Shown here one piece after another: positions 21,482-31,969 of a stretch of 54,859 bases of DNA. The position numbers and the translations under genes are program-made. The notes under the pieces were generated by a model. It was given only the letters and a program-made list of their open reading frames with translations, ran no database searches and was not told where the DNA came from. The stretch covers positions 1 through 54,859 of the forward strand of contig JAGWZW010000016.1 in the NCBI GenBank assembly GCA_018971835.1, in the 5' to 3' direction. Numbering within the stretch: position 1 is the stretch's first letter; each line of letters opens with the position of its first letter. This DNA comes from Alphaproteobacteria bacterium. Lineage in GTDB: Bacteria; Pseudomonadota; Alphaproteobacteria; Micropepsales; Micropepsaceae.

Positions 21482-21563
21482 GCCCCTTTCCCTGATTGCC
21501 ATCCGCCGCAACTGCGGCGGACCCAGGTGACGCATTCTTCATCGCAGCAGATTTCAACTGGGT

Positions 21564-21581
21564 GGCCCGCATTCGCGGGCC
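21564..21581. terminator. Hairpin between convergent genes
   Basis: GGCCCGC and GCGGGCC pair over an ATTC loop, between the lipoprotein gene and tatC. There is no T-run on either side, so it is a stem-loop that may block 3' decay or act with Rho, not a classic intrinsic terminator. Confidence 0.45.
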
Positions 21582-21596
21582 ATGACATTTGAGGCG

Positions 21597-22403
21597 CTAT
21601 TCGCTTTCCTTCGCCGCGTCGGCCTCACTGCGCTTCTTCTCGATCAGCCAAACGCTGAGAATCGAAATCTCGTAGAGCACCAGCAGCGGCAGCGCCAGGG
21701 AGAGCTGGCTGAAGACGTCCGGCGGCGTCACCACCGCGGCCAGCGCGAAGATGCCGACGATGGCATAGCGGCGGAACTCGCGCAGCTGCTTGGCGCTGAT
21801 GATGCCGACGCGGCCCAAGAGCGTCAGCAGCACCGGCATCTGGAAGGTCAGGCCGAAGGCGAAGATCAGCGTCATGACGAAATCGAGATAATCGCCGACC
21901 TTGGCCAGCAGCTCGATACCGAGCGCACCGTGGCCGCCCTGCGTCTGGAAGCTGGCAAAGAATTTGATCGCGAACGGCAGCATCACATAGAACACGAACG
22001 CTCCGCCGATGACGAACAGCACCGGCGAAGCGAACAGGAACGGCAGGAAAGCCTTGCGCTCGTTCTTGTAGAGGCCCGGCGCCACGAACAGCCAGAGCTG
22101 CGCGGCGATGTACGGAAAGGCCAGGCAGATGCCGCCGAACATGCCCACCTTCACATAGGTGAAGAAGGTCTCGTAGAGCGCGGTGTAGATCAGGTGGTCG
22201 TTGGGCTGGCCCTTGAGCGCCAGCGCCAGCGGCTCGGTGAGGAAGGCGTAGATGTTCTTGGCGAAGAGGAAACAGAGGATAAAGCACAGCACGAACGCCA
22301 CCACCGAATGAATCAGGCGCTTGCGCAGCTCGACCAGATGTTCGAGCAGCGGCGCCTTGGTCGCCTCGATGGCGGCTTCGTCTTCGGGGCTGCGTTCGGT
22401 CAT
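21597..22403 (-). CDS. tatC: Twin-arginine translocase subunit TatC
   Basis: A 268-aa six-span inner-membrane receptor for twin-arginine signal peptides. The cytoplasmic N terminus PLLEHLVELRKRLIHSV with its conserved Glu is present, as are FVAPGLYKNERK and the conserved loop Pro/Asp residues (ALAAVVTPPDVFSQL). The ATG overlaps the tatB stop by four bases (ATGA). Third gene of tatABC; the tail is charged and Ala-rich. Confidence 0.98.
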   Translation of the reverse strand: MTERSPEDEAAIEATKAPLLEHLVELRKRLIHSVVAFVLCFILCFLFAKNIYAFLTEPLALALKGQPNDHLIYTALYETFFTYVKVGMFGGICLAFPYIAAQLWLFVAPGLYKNERKAFLPFLFASPVLFVIGGAFVFYVMLPFAIKFFASFQTQGGHGALGIELLAKVGDYLDFVMTLIFAFGLTFQMPVLLTLLGRVGIISAKQLREFRRYAIVGIFALAAVVTPPDVFSQLSLALPLLVLYEISILSVWLIEKKRSEADAAKESE

Positions 22404-22777
22404 GCCGCGGGCGGCTCGCTCTCGGAGGTGTGTTCCGGCGCGGGCTCGGCGGGTTCGGCGGCCGGCGGCGTCTCGTGCTGGTCTTCAGGCTTGGCGGCGG
22501 GCGCGGATTCCGGCGGCAGGATGGCGCGGTTGACCTCGTCTTCGAGCGTGCCCAGCGGGCGGGCGCGGCGCAGCGCCTCGATCTCGTTGCGCAGCTCGTC
22601 CAGTTCGGTTTCGCGCGCCATCTCGTCGAAGCTGGCGCGGAACTGGTCGGCCATGCCGCGGGCCTTGCGCACCCAGCGGCCGAGCGTGCGCATCAGGCGC
22701 GGCAGATCCTTCGGCCCCACCACCACCAGCGCCACCACGAGCACCACAAGGATCTCGCTCCAGCCGATATCGAACAT
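22400..22777 (-). CDS. tatB: Twin-arginine translocase subunit TatB
   Basis: A 125-aa protein with one N-terminal span (MFDIGWSEILVVLVVALVVVG), the hinge GPKDLPRLMRTLG and an amphipathic helix, then a Pro/Ala/Glu-rich tail. The FDIGWSE start with its Glu separates TatB from TatA. It pairs with TatC to receive substrates. It starts 12 bp after tatA and overlaps tatC by four bases. Confidence 0.96.
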   Translation of the reverse strand: MFDIGWSEILVVLVVALVVVGPKDLPRLMRTLGRWVRKARGMADQFRASFDEMARETELDELRNEIEALRRARPLGTLEDEVNRAILPPESAPAAKPEDQHETPPAAEPAEPAPEHTSESEPPAA

Positions 22778-22789
22778 AGGAGCTTCCGG

Positions 22790-23014
22790 TCAGCCGACCT
22801 TGTCCTTGGGCTGATCCTGACGGTCGGGCGCGCGCTCGGAGGGGTGCTTCTCCGAGCCGATGACCTTGGGATCGTCGTCGTCGGCCAGGCCCTTCTTGAA
22901 GTTCTTGATGCCCTTGGCCACGTCGCCCATCAGGTCCGACACCCGGCCGCTGCCGAAGAGCAGGAAGACCACCAAGGCCAGGATCAGAATGTGCCAGATG
23001 CTGAACGTACCCAT
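22790..23014 (-). CDS. tatA: Twin-arginine translocase subunit TatA
   Basis: A 74-aa pore-forming subunit: a short span ([16 protein letters not shown]) and the typical amphipathic helix [22 protein letters not shown] choose the ATG at 23014 ([10 protein letters not shown]), which has GGAG seven bases upstream; an ATG two codons earlier is possible but too close to the ribosome site. First gene of tatABC, 119 bp after ppx on the same strand. Confidence 0.95.
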   Translation of the reverse strand: MGTFSIWHILILALVVFLLFGSGRVSDLMGDVAKGIKNFKKGLADDDDPKVIGSEKHPSERAPDRQDQPKDKVG

Positions 23015-23133
23015 TTCCATTCTCCTTCGCCCCCCAAGGCGCAACCCTGGGGAGCAGCCGCACGGGCTTAGCCTCTTATCCGGCCCGCGGGCAAGAAATA
23101 AGGCCTCCCGCGCAAGATTACATCGGCAACAGC

Positions 23134-24657
23134 CTAGCCGATCAGGATTTCGCCCTTGCGGCCCATCGCCGCCGCCAGCGCCGACAGCCGCTTTTGCACC
23201 GGATCGCCGGCCACGGCCTGGCGGCGCCCGTCAACCTCCAGCACCAGTTTGGCTGGGGTCAGCCTGAGCCGGTAATGCGCCAGCTCGCCCACGGCCGAGG
23301 CCGACAGCGCAAAGCCCAGCCGCGCCGCCAGGCCGATGCGCCGGGCGAAGGCGTCGTCCTCGGCGCTGAGCAGATCGCGCGCCCCGCCCTCGAAGGGGAA
23401 GTCCTCGTCGCCCGAATAGCGGTGGAAGACGGCGGTGGCGATCAGCGCGCGCACGCGATGCTCGGCGCCGGCATAGGGCGCGTTGAGCACCTGGGCGTAA
23501 GCGCCGATGGCGCGGTCGTCCGGGTGGCGGCGCCAGCCGACGTCGGAGAACAGGCAGGCCACCTGACGGATGCGGGCTTCGGGCGCGCTCTCCCCCGCGA
23601 ACAGCGGCGCCACGAAGGCGCAGAGTTCCTCGGCATGGACCGGCGCCCGGCTCATGCGCCCGTTGGTGGCAGCGGCAAATTCGATCAGCGGGTCTTTGGC
23701 CTTTTCCTCGGCCGGCAGGCGCGCATGGAGCAGCCCCTCGCGCAGGCCGTAGGCGGAGATCACCACGTCCTTGAGCCCGGTGGCCATCAACAGGCGCTCC
23801 AGCACCACCGCGCCATATGGCAGCGCCTCGGCGCGGCGGCGCGAGACCACGTGCATCTTGTCCAGCGACTTCTTCGACAGCCGCGCCACCACGCGGCACA
23901 GCTTGAGCGCGCGCGCCACCGGAATGCGATAATCGTGCAGCACATGGAGCGGATAACCGCTCTCCTCCATGTCCACGCGCGCCAGGCTGCGCCAAGAGCC
24001 ACCCACCGCATAGAGCGAGCGCCCGCGCAGCGACTCGAGCGCATCCAGCACATGCAGGCCTTCGTCGACGAAAGCCCGCGCCTTGTCGGGATCGCCCTTG
24101 GCCACGTCCATCAGCCGCAGCGGACCGAAGGGCAGGGTCAGCGCCGCGCCGGTCTGCCCGTCGCGCACCGTCACCATGTCGAGGCTGCCGCCACCCAGAT
24201 CGGCCACCAGACCGTCGGCGTCGGGAATGCCGGAGAGCACGCCCTCGGCGGCGAGCCGCGCTTCTTCCTCGCCAGACAGAATGCGGATCGGCCCGCCCCA
24301 GACCTGCTCGGCCCTGGCGATGAATTCCTGGCCGTTTGCGGCATCGCGCGCCGCGGCGGTGGCGACGGCTTCGCGTGTCTTCACCTCATGCGCATCGGCC
24401 AGCAGGCGGAAACGGGCCAAGGCTTCGAGCGCCAGCGCGATGCCCTCTTCATGCAGGCGATGGTTGGTCACCATGTTGCGGCCGATGGCGCAGATGGCTT
24501 TTTCGTTGTGCACGATGGCGGGAATGCGCGAGAAATTCTCGTAGATCACGAGGCGGACCGAATTCGATCCGATATCGACGATCGCCACGGGGCCCGAACG
24601 GCCGCGGGCCGTACGGGCCGGGAAAGGCTGTCGGGTTTCGGCAGCGAGTGCGCTCAC
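23134..24657 (-). CDS. ppx: Exopolyphosphatase, Ppx/GppA family
   Basis: About 507 aa. It releases phosphate from polyphosphate ends, or acts on (p)ppGpp if GppA-like. The actin-like ATPase fold shows phosphate motif 1 ([14 protein letters not shown]) and motif 2 ([13 protein letters not shown]). The C-terminal half (residues 300 on) is the helical HD-like domain. The open frame extends 363 bases further upstream inside ppk, so the start must be internal; GTG at 24657 ([10 protein letters not shown]) lies 11 nt after the ppk stop and gives a normal length. Pairing with ppk supports a polyphosphate role. Confidence 0.92.
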   Translation of the reverse strand: MSALAAETRQPFPARTARGRSGPVAIVDIGSNSVRLVIYENFSRIPAIVHNEKAICAIGRNMVTNHRLHEEGIALALEALARFRLLADAHEVKTREAVATAAARDAANGQEFIARAEQVWGGPIRILSGEEEARLAAEGVLSGIPDADGLVADLGGGSLDMVTVRDGQTGAALTLPFGPLRLMDVAKGDPDKARAFVDEGLHVLDALESLRGRSLYAVGGSWRSLARVDMEESGYPLHVLHDYRIPVARALKLCRVVARLSKKSLDKMHVVSRRRAEALPYGAVVLERLLMATGLKDVVISAYGLREGLLHARLPAEEKAKDPLIEFAAATNGRMSRAPVHAEELCAFVAPLFAGESAPEARIRQVACLFSDVGWRRHPDDRAIGAYAQVLNAPYAGAEHRVRALIATAVFHRYSGDEDFPFEGGARDLLSAEDDAFARRIGLAARLGFALSASAVGELAHYRLRLTPAKLVLEVDGRRQAVAGDPVQKRLSALAAAMGRKGEILIG

Positions 24658-24668
24658 AAGTCCACTGT

Positions 24669-26897
24669 CTAATCGCGCCGCGCGGGAACTGCAACCGGCT
24701 GCGGCTGGTCGATCTTGAGTGCACGGCCGCGACCGGAAAGCGAGGGATTGGTCATGAAATAGGTGTGCGCGGAAAAGGCGTCCTCGTTCGCGGCGGCAGG
24801 GTTGCGCGTGTATGTCGCATCCTTGTTCATGGCCCAGCTCTGCGCCTGATCCTTGATGAGCGCGACCATGATCTGATCCAGCACCTGCTGATGCACGGTG
24901 GGATTCTCGACCGGCACCAGCGCCTCGACGCGGCGGTCGAGATTGCGCGGCATCCAGTCCGCGGAGGAGATAAAGACCTTGGCCTTGGGCGACGGCAGGC
25001 GGTGGCCATTGCCGAAGCACACGATGCGGCCGTGCTCCAGAAAGCGGCCGACAATGCTCTTGACGCGGATATTATCGGACAGGCCGCGCACGCCGGGCCT
25101 CAGGCAGCAGATACCCCGCACTACCAGCTCGATGCGCACCCCGGCCTGGCTTGCCCGGTAGAGCCCGTCGATCATGCCGTCATCGACCAGCGAATTGAGC
25201 TTGGCCCAGATCGCGGCGGGCCGGCCGGCACGGGCATGGGCGATCTCCGCCTCGATGCACTCCATCAGCTTTTCGCGCAGATTGAGCGGCGAGATCGCGA
25301 TCTTTTCGAGCGCTGCCGGCTCGGCGTAGCCGGTGACGTAGTTGAAGAGCTGCGCCGCGTCGCGGCCCAGCGCCGGATCGGCGGAGAACAACGACAGGTC
25401 GGTGTAAACCTTGGCGGTCACGGCGTGGTAATTGCCGGTGCCGAAATGCACATAGCTGCGCAACTGGCCGCCCTCGCGGCGCACCACCAGGCTGACCTTG
25501 GCGTGGGTCTTCAGCTCGATGAAGCCATAGACCACCTGCACCCCGGCGCGCTCCAGATCGCGCGCCCACTTGATGTTGGCTTCTTCGTCGAAGCGCGCCT
25601 TCAGCTCCACCAGCGCGGTGACGGACTTGCCGGCCTCCGCCGCCTCGATCAGCGCCTTGACGATGGGCGAATCCTTGGAGGTGCGGTAGAGCGTCTGCTT
25701 GATCGCCACGACTTCGGGATCGGCCGCGGCCTGGTGCAGGAACTGCACCACCACGTCGAAACTCTCGAAGGGATGATGAACGATCAGATCCTTGGCGCGG
25801 ATGGCCGCGAAGCAGTCGCCGCCGAAATCGCGGATGCGCTCGGGAAAGCGCGCGATATAGGGCGTGTATTGCAGATCGGGCCGTTCTTCGAGAATGAGCT
25901 GCCTGGTATCGGCGAGGCCCAGCAGATGATCGAGCAGCACCAGCTCGGCGCCCTTCAGCTTCTGCTCGCCGGCGATGAAGTCGCGCAAATCCGCGGGCAT
26001 CGCCGCGCTGCATTCCATGTGGATGACCGAACCGCGGCGGCGGCGCTTGAGCAGCGATTCGAACAGGCGCACCAGGTCTTCGGCTTCTTCCTCGATTTCC
26101 ACGTCGCTGTCGCGCAGCACGCGCACCAGGCCCGAGCCCTTCACCACATAACCGGGGAACAGCCGGTCGAGATAAAGCTCCAGCACGTTCTCCAGCGACA
26201 GGAAGCGCGCCATGCCCGCGCCGGGCAGGCGGATGAAGCGCTGCAACTGCGCCGGCACCGGCAGCAACGCGGTGATGGCACGGCCGTCGCGCTTTCTGAT
26301 GAGCTGCAGCGTCAGCGTGAAACCGAAATTGGGAATGAACGGGAACGGATGTGCCGGATCGAGCGCCAGCGGCGTCAATACCGGAAAGACCTGCTCGCGG
26401 AAATGCACATCGAGAACCTCGCGGTCCGCCTTGGTCAGTTCGTCCGGCGAGATCAGCGCGACGCCGGCGCTGCGCAGCTCGTCGCGCAAGGCGGCCCACA
26501 TGATCTGCTGATCGGCAACCAGGGCGCCGGCCGTCTCCTCGACGCGGGCGATCTGCTGGGCGGGGGTGAGCCCGTCGTCGCTCACCGTGGTCACGCCGGC
26601 GGCCACCATGCCTTTGAGGCCGGAGACGCGCACCATGTAGAACTCATCGAGGTTCGAAGCCGAGATCGACAGGAAACGCAGCCGCTCCAGCAGCGGATGG
26701 CGCAGATTGCGCGCCTCCTCCAGCACGCGGCGGTTGAAGGCCAGCCAGGACAATTCGCGGTTGACGAAGCGCTCTGGCGAATCGGGCGCGATCTCAGGGG
26801 GTTGCGGAGGCTCGGCGGTAGCTGCCGGCGGCGCGAGCGGCAGGGTGCCGTCCGGGCTTTCGGAAACCTCTTCCAGCTTGGCAGTGGCTTTCGACAT
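24669..26897 (-). CDS. ppk: Polyphosphate kinase 1
   Basis: A 742-aa enzyme that reversibly polymerises ATP gamma-phosphate into polyphosphate. The N-terminal block [20 protein letters not shown] is diagnostic, and His465 in [15 protein letters not shown] is the autophosphorylated residue. The second phospholipase-D-like domain follows ([19 protein letters not shown]). The first 40 residues are a low-complexity Pro/Glu extension. Ppx lies immediately downstream and the Hda-like gene 65 bp upstream, an arrangement I recall from other alphaproteobacteria. Confidence 0.97.
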   Translation of the reverse strand: MSKATAKLEEVSESPDGTLPLAPPAATAEPPQPPEIAPDSPERFVNRELSWLAFNRRVLEEARNLRHPLLERLRFLSISASNLDEFYMVRVSGLKGMVAAGVTTVSDDGLTPAQQIARVEETAGALVADQQIMWAALRDELRSAGVALISPDELTKADREVLDVHFREQVFPVLTPLALDPAHPFPFIPNFGFTLTLQLIRKRDGRAITALLPVPAQLQRFIRLPGAGMARFLSLENVLELYLDRLFPGYVVKGSGLVRVLRDSDVEIEEEAEDLVRLFESLLKRRRRGSVIHMECSAAMPADLRDFIAGEQKLKGAELVLLDHLLGLADTRQLILEERPDLQYTPYIARFPERIRDFGGDCFAAIRAKDLIVHHPFESFDVVVQFLHQAAADPEVVAIKQTLYRTSKDSPIVKALIEAAEAGKSVTALVELKARFDEEANIKWARDLERAGVQVVYGFIELKTHAKVSLVVRREGGQLRSYVHFGTGNYHAVTAKVYTDLSLFSADPALGRDAAQLFNYVTGYAEPAALEKIAISPLNLREKLMECIEAEIAHARAGRPAAIWAKLNSLVDDGMIDGLYRASQAGVRIELVVRGICCLRPGVRGLSDNIRVKSIVGRFLEHGRIVCFGNGHRLPSPKAKVFISSADWMPRNLDRRVEALVPVENPTVHQQVLDQIMVALIKDQAQSWAMNKDATYTRNPAAANEDAFSAHTYFMTNPSLSGRGRALKIDQPQPVAVPARRD

Positions 26898-26962
26898 CGC
26901 TCCTCGTGCGGGCGCAAATTACGCGCTCGTGTGCCCGAGGCTAGAGGAATTCCGTAAACCTG

Positions 26963-27637
26963 TCATTGCGCAGTGCCGTCATCTTCTGCCAGCAGCTCGC
27001 GAACCAGCGCCAGATTGACCGGCCGGCCCTCGGACAGGGCCTTTTCGTCCGCCTTTGTCACAAAATCCCGTATGGCGGCAGGCGAGCGCTCCAAAAGGCG
27101 GATCATCCGCTGGATCACCGCCTCGGGCACGGCGAGCTGGCGGTCCCGGAACAGTTTGGCCGCCAGCGCCGCCAACAGCGCATCGTCGGGCGCCCACAGC
27201 GGAAAAGCCAGCAGCGCGGAAAACCGCGACGCCAGGTCGGGCAAGGCCACCGGCCAGACCGCAGGCGGCTCGCGGCCGGTGAACAGCACCGGCGCCGTCC
27301 CCTCGATCAGCGCGAACAGGGCACGGTCGCGGCCCGGACTGGCCGGGGCAAGGTCCACGTCTTCGACCGCCACCGGGCCCAGCGCCCCAAGCGCCGCCGG
27401 ATCGACCTCGTCCAGCGCCGCGGCGGGGATCACGGCGGCCTGCGCCTGTGCCCGCCATACCGCCGCCAGATGCGACTTGCCCGAGCCCGGCGGCCCGTAG
27501 AGCGCCGCGGCGGGCGCGGGCCAGCGCGGCCAGGCATCGATGAATGTCACGGCGCGGGCGTTACCCGGCGCCACCACGAAATCCGCCCGCGTCAGCTTGG
27601 ACCGGGGCGCCAGCGGCAGGATGAGTTGCGATGCCAC
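26963..27637 (-). CDS. DnaA/Hda-like ATPase
   Basis: A 224-aa protein like the AAA+ part of DnaA without the DNA-binding domain, as in Hda, which stimulates hydrolysis of DnaA-bound ATP after replication starts. The N-terminal MASQLILPLAP carries a QL-x-LPL clamp-binding motif, exactly where Hda binds the beta sliding clamp. Walker A is GPPGSGKSHLAAVW. The sequence is diverged and Ala-rich. The start is GTG at 27637, 19 bp after the phosphatidyltransferase stop. Confidence 0.82.
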   Translation of the reverse strand: MASQLILPLAPRSKLTRADFVVAPGNARAVTFIDAWPRWPAPAAALYGPPGSGKSHLAAVWRAQAQAAVIPAAALDEVDPAALGALGPVAVEDVDLAPASPGRDRALFALIEGTAPVLFTGREPPAVWPVALPDLASRFSALLAFPLWAPDDALLAALAAKLFRDRQLAVPEAVIQRMIRLLERSPAAIRDFVTKADEKALSEGRPVNLALVRELLAEDDGTAQ

Positions 27638-27656
27638 GGACGGCAGCCCTTCGGCT

Positions 27657-28220
27657 TCAGGCCGTGCGCCCCGCGCGCACGATGAGCGCCCGGAGCCACA
27701 GTGCGGCGTAATTGAGGCCGGAGGCCAGCGTGATCGCGGCCGTGATCAGTTCTGCGGCGGTTACAAGGTCCGGCATCTGCCGCCCGGCCAGCAACAGCAG
27801 GAGGATCAAGGCGATGTAGGTAATCTGCAGCGCCGTACAGATCTTCCCGAGCGGCAGCGGCGCCACCTTGAGCGGCAGGTCCAGCGTCCAGGCGGACAGC
27901 GCGCCCGCCACGATCCCGACATCGCGCCCGATCACCAGCGCCGTCAGCCACACCGGCGTGGCGCCCACGGCGCTGAGCGCCAGGAACGAGGCCAGCATCA
28001 AGAGCTTGTCGGCCGCCGGATCGAGGATGCGCCCCAAGGCCGAGCCGAGATCGAAGCGCTTGGCCAGATAGCCATCCGCCGCGTCGCTGAGCCCGGCAAA
28101 GACGAAAACGCCGAACGCCGCCCGGTGATGGCCCCCCAGCACCAGCACCGCCAGCACCGGCGCCATCAGCAGCCGGAGGCTGGTGAGGATGTTGGGCAAA
28201 TTGGGGAAGAGACGCCTCAC
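27657..28220 (-). CDS. CDP-alcohol phosphatidyltransferase
   Basis: A 187-aa inner-membrane enzyme that joins a CDP-activated lipid to an alcohol, releasing CMP. The family motif is clear: DAADGYLAKRFDLGSALG then RILDPAADK, which supplies the catalytic Asp residues (the usual AR is AK). About five spans. The start is GTG at 28220 inside the end of the DUF2066 gene (GTGA overlap), giving VRRLFPNLPNILTSLR as in relatives. PgsA (glycerol-3-phosphate acceptor) is the nearest guess, but the small size and poor N terminus leave the acceptor open. Confidence 0.85.
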   Translation of the reverse strand: MRRLFPNLPNILTSLRLLMAPVLAVLVLGGHHRAAFGVFVFAGLSDAADGYLAKRFDLGSALGRILDPAADKLLMLASFLALSAVGATPVWLTALVIGRDVGIVAGALSAWTLDLPLKVAPLPLGKICTALQITYIALILLLLLAGRQMPDLVTAAELITAAITLASGLNYAALWLRALIVRAGRTA

Positions 28221-29308
28221 GGATTCTCCATCGCCGCGGCTGTGGGCTTGGCACCGAGCCACCAGGTGCCGTTGCGGTTGGCCAGGGTGAGCGCGGCTTG
28301 CGACAGAAAGTCGTTCAACTGGCTCGCCGTGCCGGCATAGGTCAGCACAATCCGCGCCTCGCCAATACTCATGGCCGCGACATCGACGTTCAACACCACC
28401 GGAACACTTGCCAGCTTCTGCTGGATCGCGCCCCACTGCGCCAGGGACGCCAGCTGGACATTGGCGGTCAGCGTGGCCTGCTGGCTGAAATCGATGGCCT
28501 TGCGGCTCTTCCAGGCGTTGGCGGCCGCTCCGGCTGCGGCCATAGCAGCATCACCGTAGCCGCCTCGCGATTCCGAACCGGCATTGAACGCCACGGCGAC
28601 GTCGGGCAGAACCTGCGGCGGGCCCGGCGAGAGGATGCGTAGCTTCACCGTCAGCTGCCCCTGCATCTGCCCGGGCACCGGCGGCTGCACCTGTGCCAGC
28701 ACCGCCTCGCCGGCATGAGCCCGCGCCGCGAACGGCTGTACGTCCGACCAGCCGGCCATACCGAAATTCAGGGACGCCAGCGCCGCATTGGTCTGTGCGT
28801 CGCTTCCCGGCAGCGCGAGCGGCACGCCATCGACCGACCCGCCCAGCCCCGCCCAGGCCATCGCCCAGGGCGAGCCCGGCGCATAGCGCGGCGACAGCGG
28901 GATTACCAACAGTGGCTGGGCCGAACTGTCCGTATAGGCGATGTTGGCCGAGCGCAGGAAGTTGCGCACCAGATTGGCGTTGAAGGTGTAGGTCGCCAGG
29001 GCGACGTAACGCGTGGTCGAGCGCATCTCGTTGGCGAGCTGGTAGCCGCTGATCATGCGCTGCAGCGTGGCATCGTCGATCGGCGGCACGCGGTCCCAGT
29101 CCTGCTGGCGGGTGAGGCGGTGGATCAGCTTGTCCCAGGCTTCGCGCCGGCCGCCATCGACCGCGAAGTTGAACGCCTCGCTGGCGGAGGAGGCCGTGGC
29201 GTCGATCTTGACGCCGGAGACGGTGTAGGGGCCATCGGCGGCGCGCGCGCCGGGCGGCAGCGCCAGGAACAGGCCGAGCAGGACAAGAGCAAGACAAGAG
29301 CGCAACAT
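28217..29308 (-). CDS. DUF2066 exported protein
   Basis: A 363-aa protein with a Sec signal peptide (MLRSCLALVLLGLFLALPPGARA), so periplasmic. The mature part opens with PYTVSGVKIDATASSASEAF, recognisable as the DUF2066 family, which has no established function. It is divergent from purM and ends by overlapping the phosphatidyltransferase start (GTGA), so it heads the run DUF2066, phosphatidyltransferase, Hda-like and probably ppk-ppx. This order next to purMN recurs in alphaproteobacteria, as far as I recall. Confidence 0.85.
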   Translation of the reverse strand: MLRSCLALVLLGLFLALPPGARAADGPYTVSGVKIDATASSASEAFNFAVDGGRREAWDKLIHRLTRQQDWDRVPPIDDATLQRMISGYQLANEMRSTTRYVALATYTFNANLVRNFLRSANIAYTDSSAQPLLVIPLSPRYAPGSPWAMAWAGLGGSVDGVPLALPGSDAQTNAALASLNFGMAGWSDVQPFAARAHAGEAVLAQVQPPVPGQMQGQLTVKLRILSPGPPQVLPDVAVAFNAGSESRGGYGDAAMAAAGAAANAWKSRKAIDFSQQATLTANVQLASLAQWGAIQQKLASVPVVLNVDVAAMSIGEARIVLTYAGTASQLNDFLSQAALTLANRNGTWWLGAKPTAAAMENP

Positions 29309-29390
29309 GGCAGAACCTTTGAGGTCCGGGGACTATAGTCAGCCGGCCCGGTCTAAGAAAGCGCGCTTGCGCCCTTCGGCCGGCGCCCTT

Positions 29391-29405
29391 AAACGGTGAC
29401 CGTTT
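29391..29405. promoter_or_regulatory. Palindrome in the purM leader
   Basis: AAACGG-TGA-CCGTTT is a perfect 6-bp inverted repeat with a 3-bp spacer, 20 bp upstream of the purM ATG and inside the divergent purM/DUF2066 promoter region. Size and position suit a repressor operator, but I cannot assign a regulator. Confidence 0.4.
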
Positions 29406-29424
29406 CCGAAAGGCGGATATTCCC

Positions 29425-30492
29425 ATGACCTCCGGCCGCGATCCCCTCACCTACAAGGACGCCGGCGTCGATATCGATGCCGGCGAGGCGCTGGTGGCCC
29501 GCATCGCCCCCGCCGCCAAAGCGACCCGCCGGACCGGCGCCGATGCGGCGCTGGGCGGCTTCGGCGGGCTGTTCGACCTGAAGGCGGCCGGTTTCACCGA
29601 CCCGGTGCTGGTGGCCTCCACCGACGGGGTGGGCACCAAGCTCAAGATCGCCATTGACACCGGGCTCTATACCGGCATCGGCCAGGATCTGGTGGCCATG
29701 TGCGTCAACGATATCGTGGTGCAGGGCGCCGAGCCGCTGTTCTTCCTCGATTACTACGCCACCGGCAAATTGAACGTGGACGCGGCGGCCACCGTGATCG
29801 AGGGCATCGCCAAGGCCTGCCAGGAATCGGGCTGCGCCCTGATCGGTGGGGAGACGGCAGAAATGCCCGGCCTCTATCGCAGCGGCGATTTCGACCTGGC
29901 CGGCTTCACCGTGGGCGCGGTGGAACGGCCCAACATCCTGCCCAAGACCGAAACGATGAAGGAAGGCGACGTGTTGGTCGGCGTGGCCTCCTCGGGCGTG
30001 CATTCCAACGGCTTCTCGCTGGTGCGCAAGGTGGTGAAGTTCCTGGGCATCTCCTATGACGCGCTCTGCCCCTTCGCGCCGGAGCAGAAACTGGGCGAGG
30101 CGCTGCTGGCGCCGACGCGGCTCTATGTGAAGAGCGGGCTCGAAGCCATCCGCACCGGCGGCGTGAAGGGCCTCGCCCACATCACCGGCGGCGGCATCAC
30201 CGAGAACCTGCCGCGCGCCCTGCCCGAAGGGCTCGACGCCGAGATCGATCTGGCAAGCTTCACGCCGGCGCCGGTGTTCGGCTGGCTGGCCAAATCCGCC
30301 GGCATCGAGGAGGCCGAGATGCTGCGCACCTTCAACTGCGGGCTCGGGCTGATCGCGGTGGTGGAGGCGGAAAAGTCCGGTCATGTCATCGATGCCTTCG
30401 GTTTTGCCGGCGAGCACGCCACGCGCATCGGCAGACTGGTGAAAGGCGACGGCGAGGCCAAGGTGGTCTATCGCGGGGCGCTCAAGCTGTGA
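29425..30492 (+). CDS. purM: Phosphoribosylformylglycinamidine cyclo-ligase (AIR synthetase)
   Basis: A 355-aa ATP-dependent enzyme that closes the imidazole ring in purine synthesis (FGAM to AIR). Family blocks: [16 protein letters not shown] at the start, [12 protein letters not shown] near 71, [22 protein letters not shown] near 93, [11 protein letters not shown] near 140 and [13 protein letters not shown] near 252. The next step but one, PurN, is encoded directly downstream with a GTGA overlap. Confidence 0.97.
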   Translation: MTSGRDPLTYKDAGVDIDAGEALVARIAPAAKATRRTGADAALGGFGGLFDLKAAGFTDPVLVASTDGVGTKLKIAIDTGLYTGIGQDLVAMCVNDIVVQGAEPLFFLDYYATGKLNVDAAATVIEGIAKACQESGCALIGGETAEMPGLYRSGDFDLAGFTVGAVERPNILPKTETMKEGDVLVGVASSGVHSNGFSLVRKVVKFLGISYDALCPFAPEQKLGEALLAPTRLYVKSGLEAIRTGGVKGLAHITGGGITENLPRALPEGLDAEIDLASFTPAPVFGWLAKSAGIEEAEMLRTFNCGLGLIAVVEAEKSGHVIDAFGFAGEHATRIGRLVKGDGEAKVVYRGALKL

Positions 30493-31094
30493 GCCGGGCG
30501 CGCACCGCCGTCCTGATTTCCGGCCGCGGCAGCAATCTGCAGGCGCTGATCGACGCCGCCGCCGATCCGAAATTCCCCGCGCAGATCGTGCTGGTGATTT
30601 CCAACATCGAGGGCGTCTATGGCCTTGAGCGCGCACGGCAGGCGGGTATCGCCACGGCGGTGATCTCGCACAAGGGCCTGTCGCGCGAAGATTTCGATGC
30701 GAAGATCGATGCCGCGCTCGAAGCCGCAGACGTGAGGCTGGTCTGCCTGGCCGGCTTCATGCGCATCCTGTCCGACGGTTTTGCGCGCAAATGGGCGGGG
30801 CGCCTGCTCAACATCCATCCCTCGCTGCTGCCCGCCTTCCGCGGCGTGCATGTGCACGAACAGGCGCTGGAAGCGGGCGTGAAGTTCTCCGGCTGCACGG
30901 TGCATTTCGTGGTGCCGGAACTGGATGCCGGCCCGATCGTGGAACAGGCGGTGGTGCCGGTGCTGGCGAACGACACGCCCGACACGCTGGCCGCGCGCGT
31001 GCTGGAGCAGGAACATCGGATTTATCCCGAAGCGCTCAGGCTGCTGGCCGAAGGCAAGGTCAAGCTGCAAGGCGGCCGGGCGGTGTTTGCTTAA
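30489..31094 (+). CDS. purN: Phosphoribosylglycinamide formyltransferase
   Basis: A 201-aa enzyme that adds formyl from 10-formyl-THF to GAR. N-terminal [13 protein letters not shown] binds phosphoribosyl; the catalytic region [20 protein letters not shown] is seen near 110, with Asp in [15 protein letters not shown]. The start is GTG at 30489, overlapping the purM stop (GTGA), so translation is coupled. The stop overlaps the convergent SDR gene by four bases. Confidence 0.96.
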   Translation: MSRARTAVLISGRGSNLQALIDAAADPKFPAQIVLVISNIEGVYGLERARQAGIATAVISHKGLSREDFDAKIDAALEAADVRLVCLAGFMRILSDGFARKWAGRLLNIHPSLLPAFRGVHVHEQALEAGVKFSGCTVHFVVPELDAGPIVEQAVVPVLANDTPDTLAARVLEQEHRIYPEALRLLAEGKVKLQGGRAVFA

Positions 31095-31933
31095 GCCCCT
31101 ACACCGCTGATCTCCGCCGAGACCTGCCACAGCTTCGCCGCGGCGGCATCGTCCTGCGCCTCTTTCGAGGGCGTCGTGGGCCTGGACTTGTCGAAATATT
31201 TGCCGCTGACGCCGTCGACCTCCGGCGAGGTCGCCAGATAGAGCAGCGTCCGGGCGCCCTTCTCCGGCGACAGCGCAAAATTCTTCGCGAAACCGAAGAC
31301 CGTTTTCAACAGGCCGGTGTTGTTGTCGCCGAAGCGGGTGGCGACGAAGCCCGGATGCAGGCAGTTGGCGGTGACGGCGGTGCCTTGCAGCCGCCGCGCC
31401 AGCTCGCGCGTGAACAGGATGTTCATCAGCTTGGAGCGCGCATAGACGACGAAGGCGCGATAACGCTGTTCGGATTGCAGATCGGCGAAATCGAACTTGC
31501 CGCCGCGATGCGCGTCCGAGGCGGTGGAGACGATGCGCGCCTTGCCCGCCGCCTTCAGGTTCTCCAGCAGCAGGTTGGTCAGCACGAAATAGGACATATG
31601 GTTGAGCGCGAAGGTCTGCTCCAGCCCATCCGCGGTGACCTGGCGCGGAGTGAACATCGCGCCGGCATTGTTGATCAAAACATCGATCTTCGGCTCGGCG
31701 GCGGCGATCTCGCCCGCCACCCGCTTCATCTCCGAGAGGCGCGACAGATCGGCGTAATAGGCTGCGTGCGGAATGCCGGGCGCGATGGCGTTCAGATGCC
31801 TGAGCAGCGCTTCGCCGCGGGCGGGATCGCGCGCAACGAAAACGATGCGCGCGCCCATGCCGGCCAGCTTGCCGGCCGCGACCGCGCCGATGCCCGAAGT
31901 CGCGCCCGTGATGACGACGGTCTTGCCCTGCAT
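31091..31933 (-). CDS. Short-chain dehydrogenase, retinol-dehydrogenase-like
   Basis: A 280-aa NAD(P)-dependent oxidoreductase. TGATSGIG (residues 9-16) is the cofactor loop, NNAG the structural motif, and YARSK supplies the catalytic Tyr and Lys. The long C-terminal region with LHPGFVATRF is typical of the retinol dehydrogenase/WW-oxidoreductase-like group; the substrate is not predictable. I use the ATG at 31933, preceded by GGGAGGGA at good spacing. It lies 36 bp after ndk on the same strand. Confidence 0.88.
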   Translation of the reverse strand: MQGKTVVITGATSGIGAVAAGKLAGMGARIVFVARDPARGEALLRHLNAIAPGIPHAAYYADLSRLSEMKRVAGEIAAAEPKIDVLINNAGAMFTPRQVTADGLEQTFALNHMSYFVLTNLLLENLKAAGKARIVSTASDAHRGGKFDFADLQSEQRYRAFVVYARSKLMNILFTRELARRLQGTAVTANCLHPGFVATRFGDNNTGLLKTVFGFAKNFALSPEKGARTLLYLATSPEVDGVSGKYFDKSRPTTPSKEAQDDAAAAKLWQVSAEISGVGA

Positions 31934-31969
31934 GGAAGTCCCTCCCTTGCCGGGCAAGACCTTAGCCGA

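Noticed and set aside
24658-25020. A 628-residue ppx product starting inside ppk
   Set aside because: The extra N-terminal part overlaps ppk in another frame, is low complexity and has no Ppx similarity; GTG at 24657 gives the normal length.
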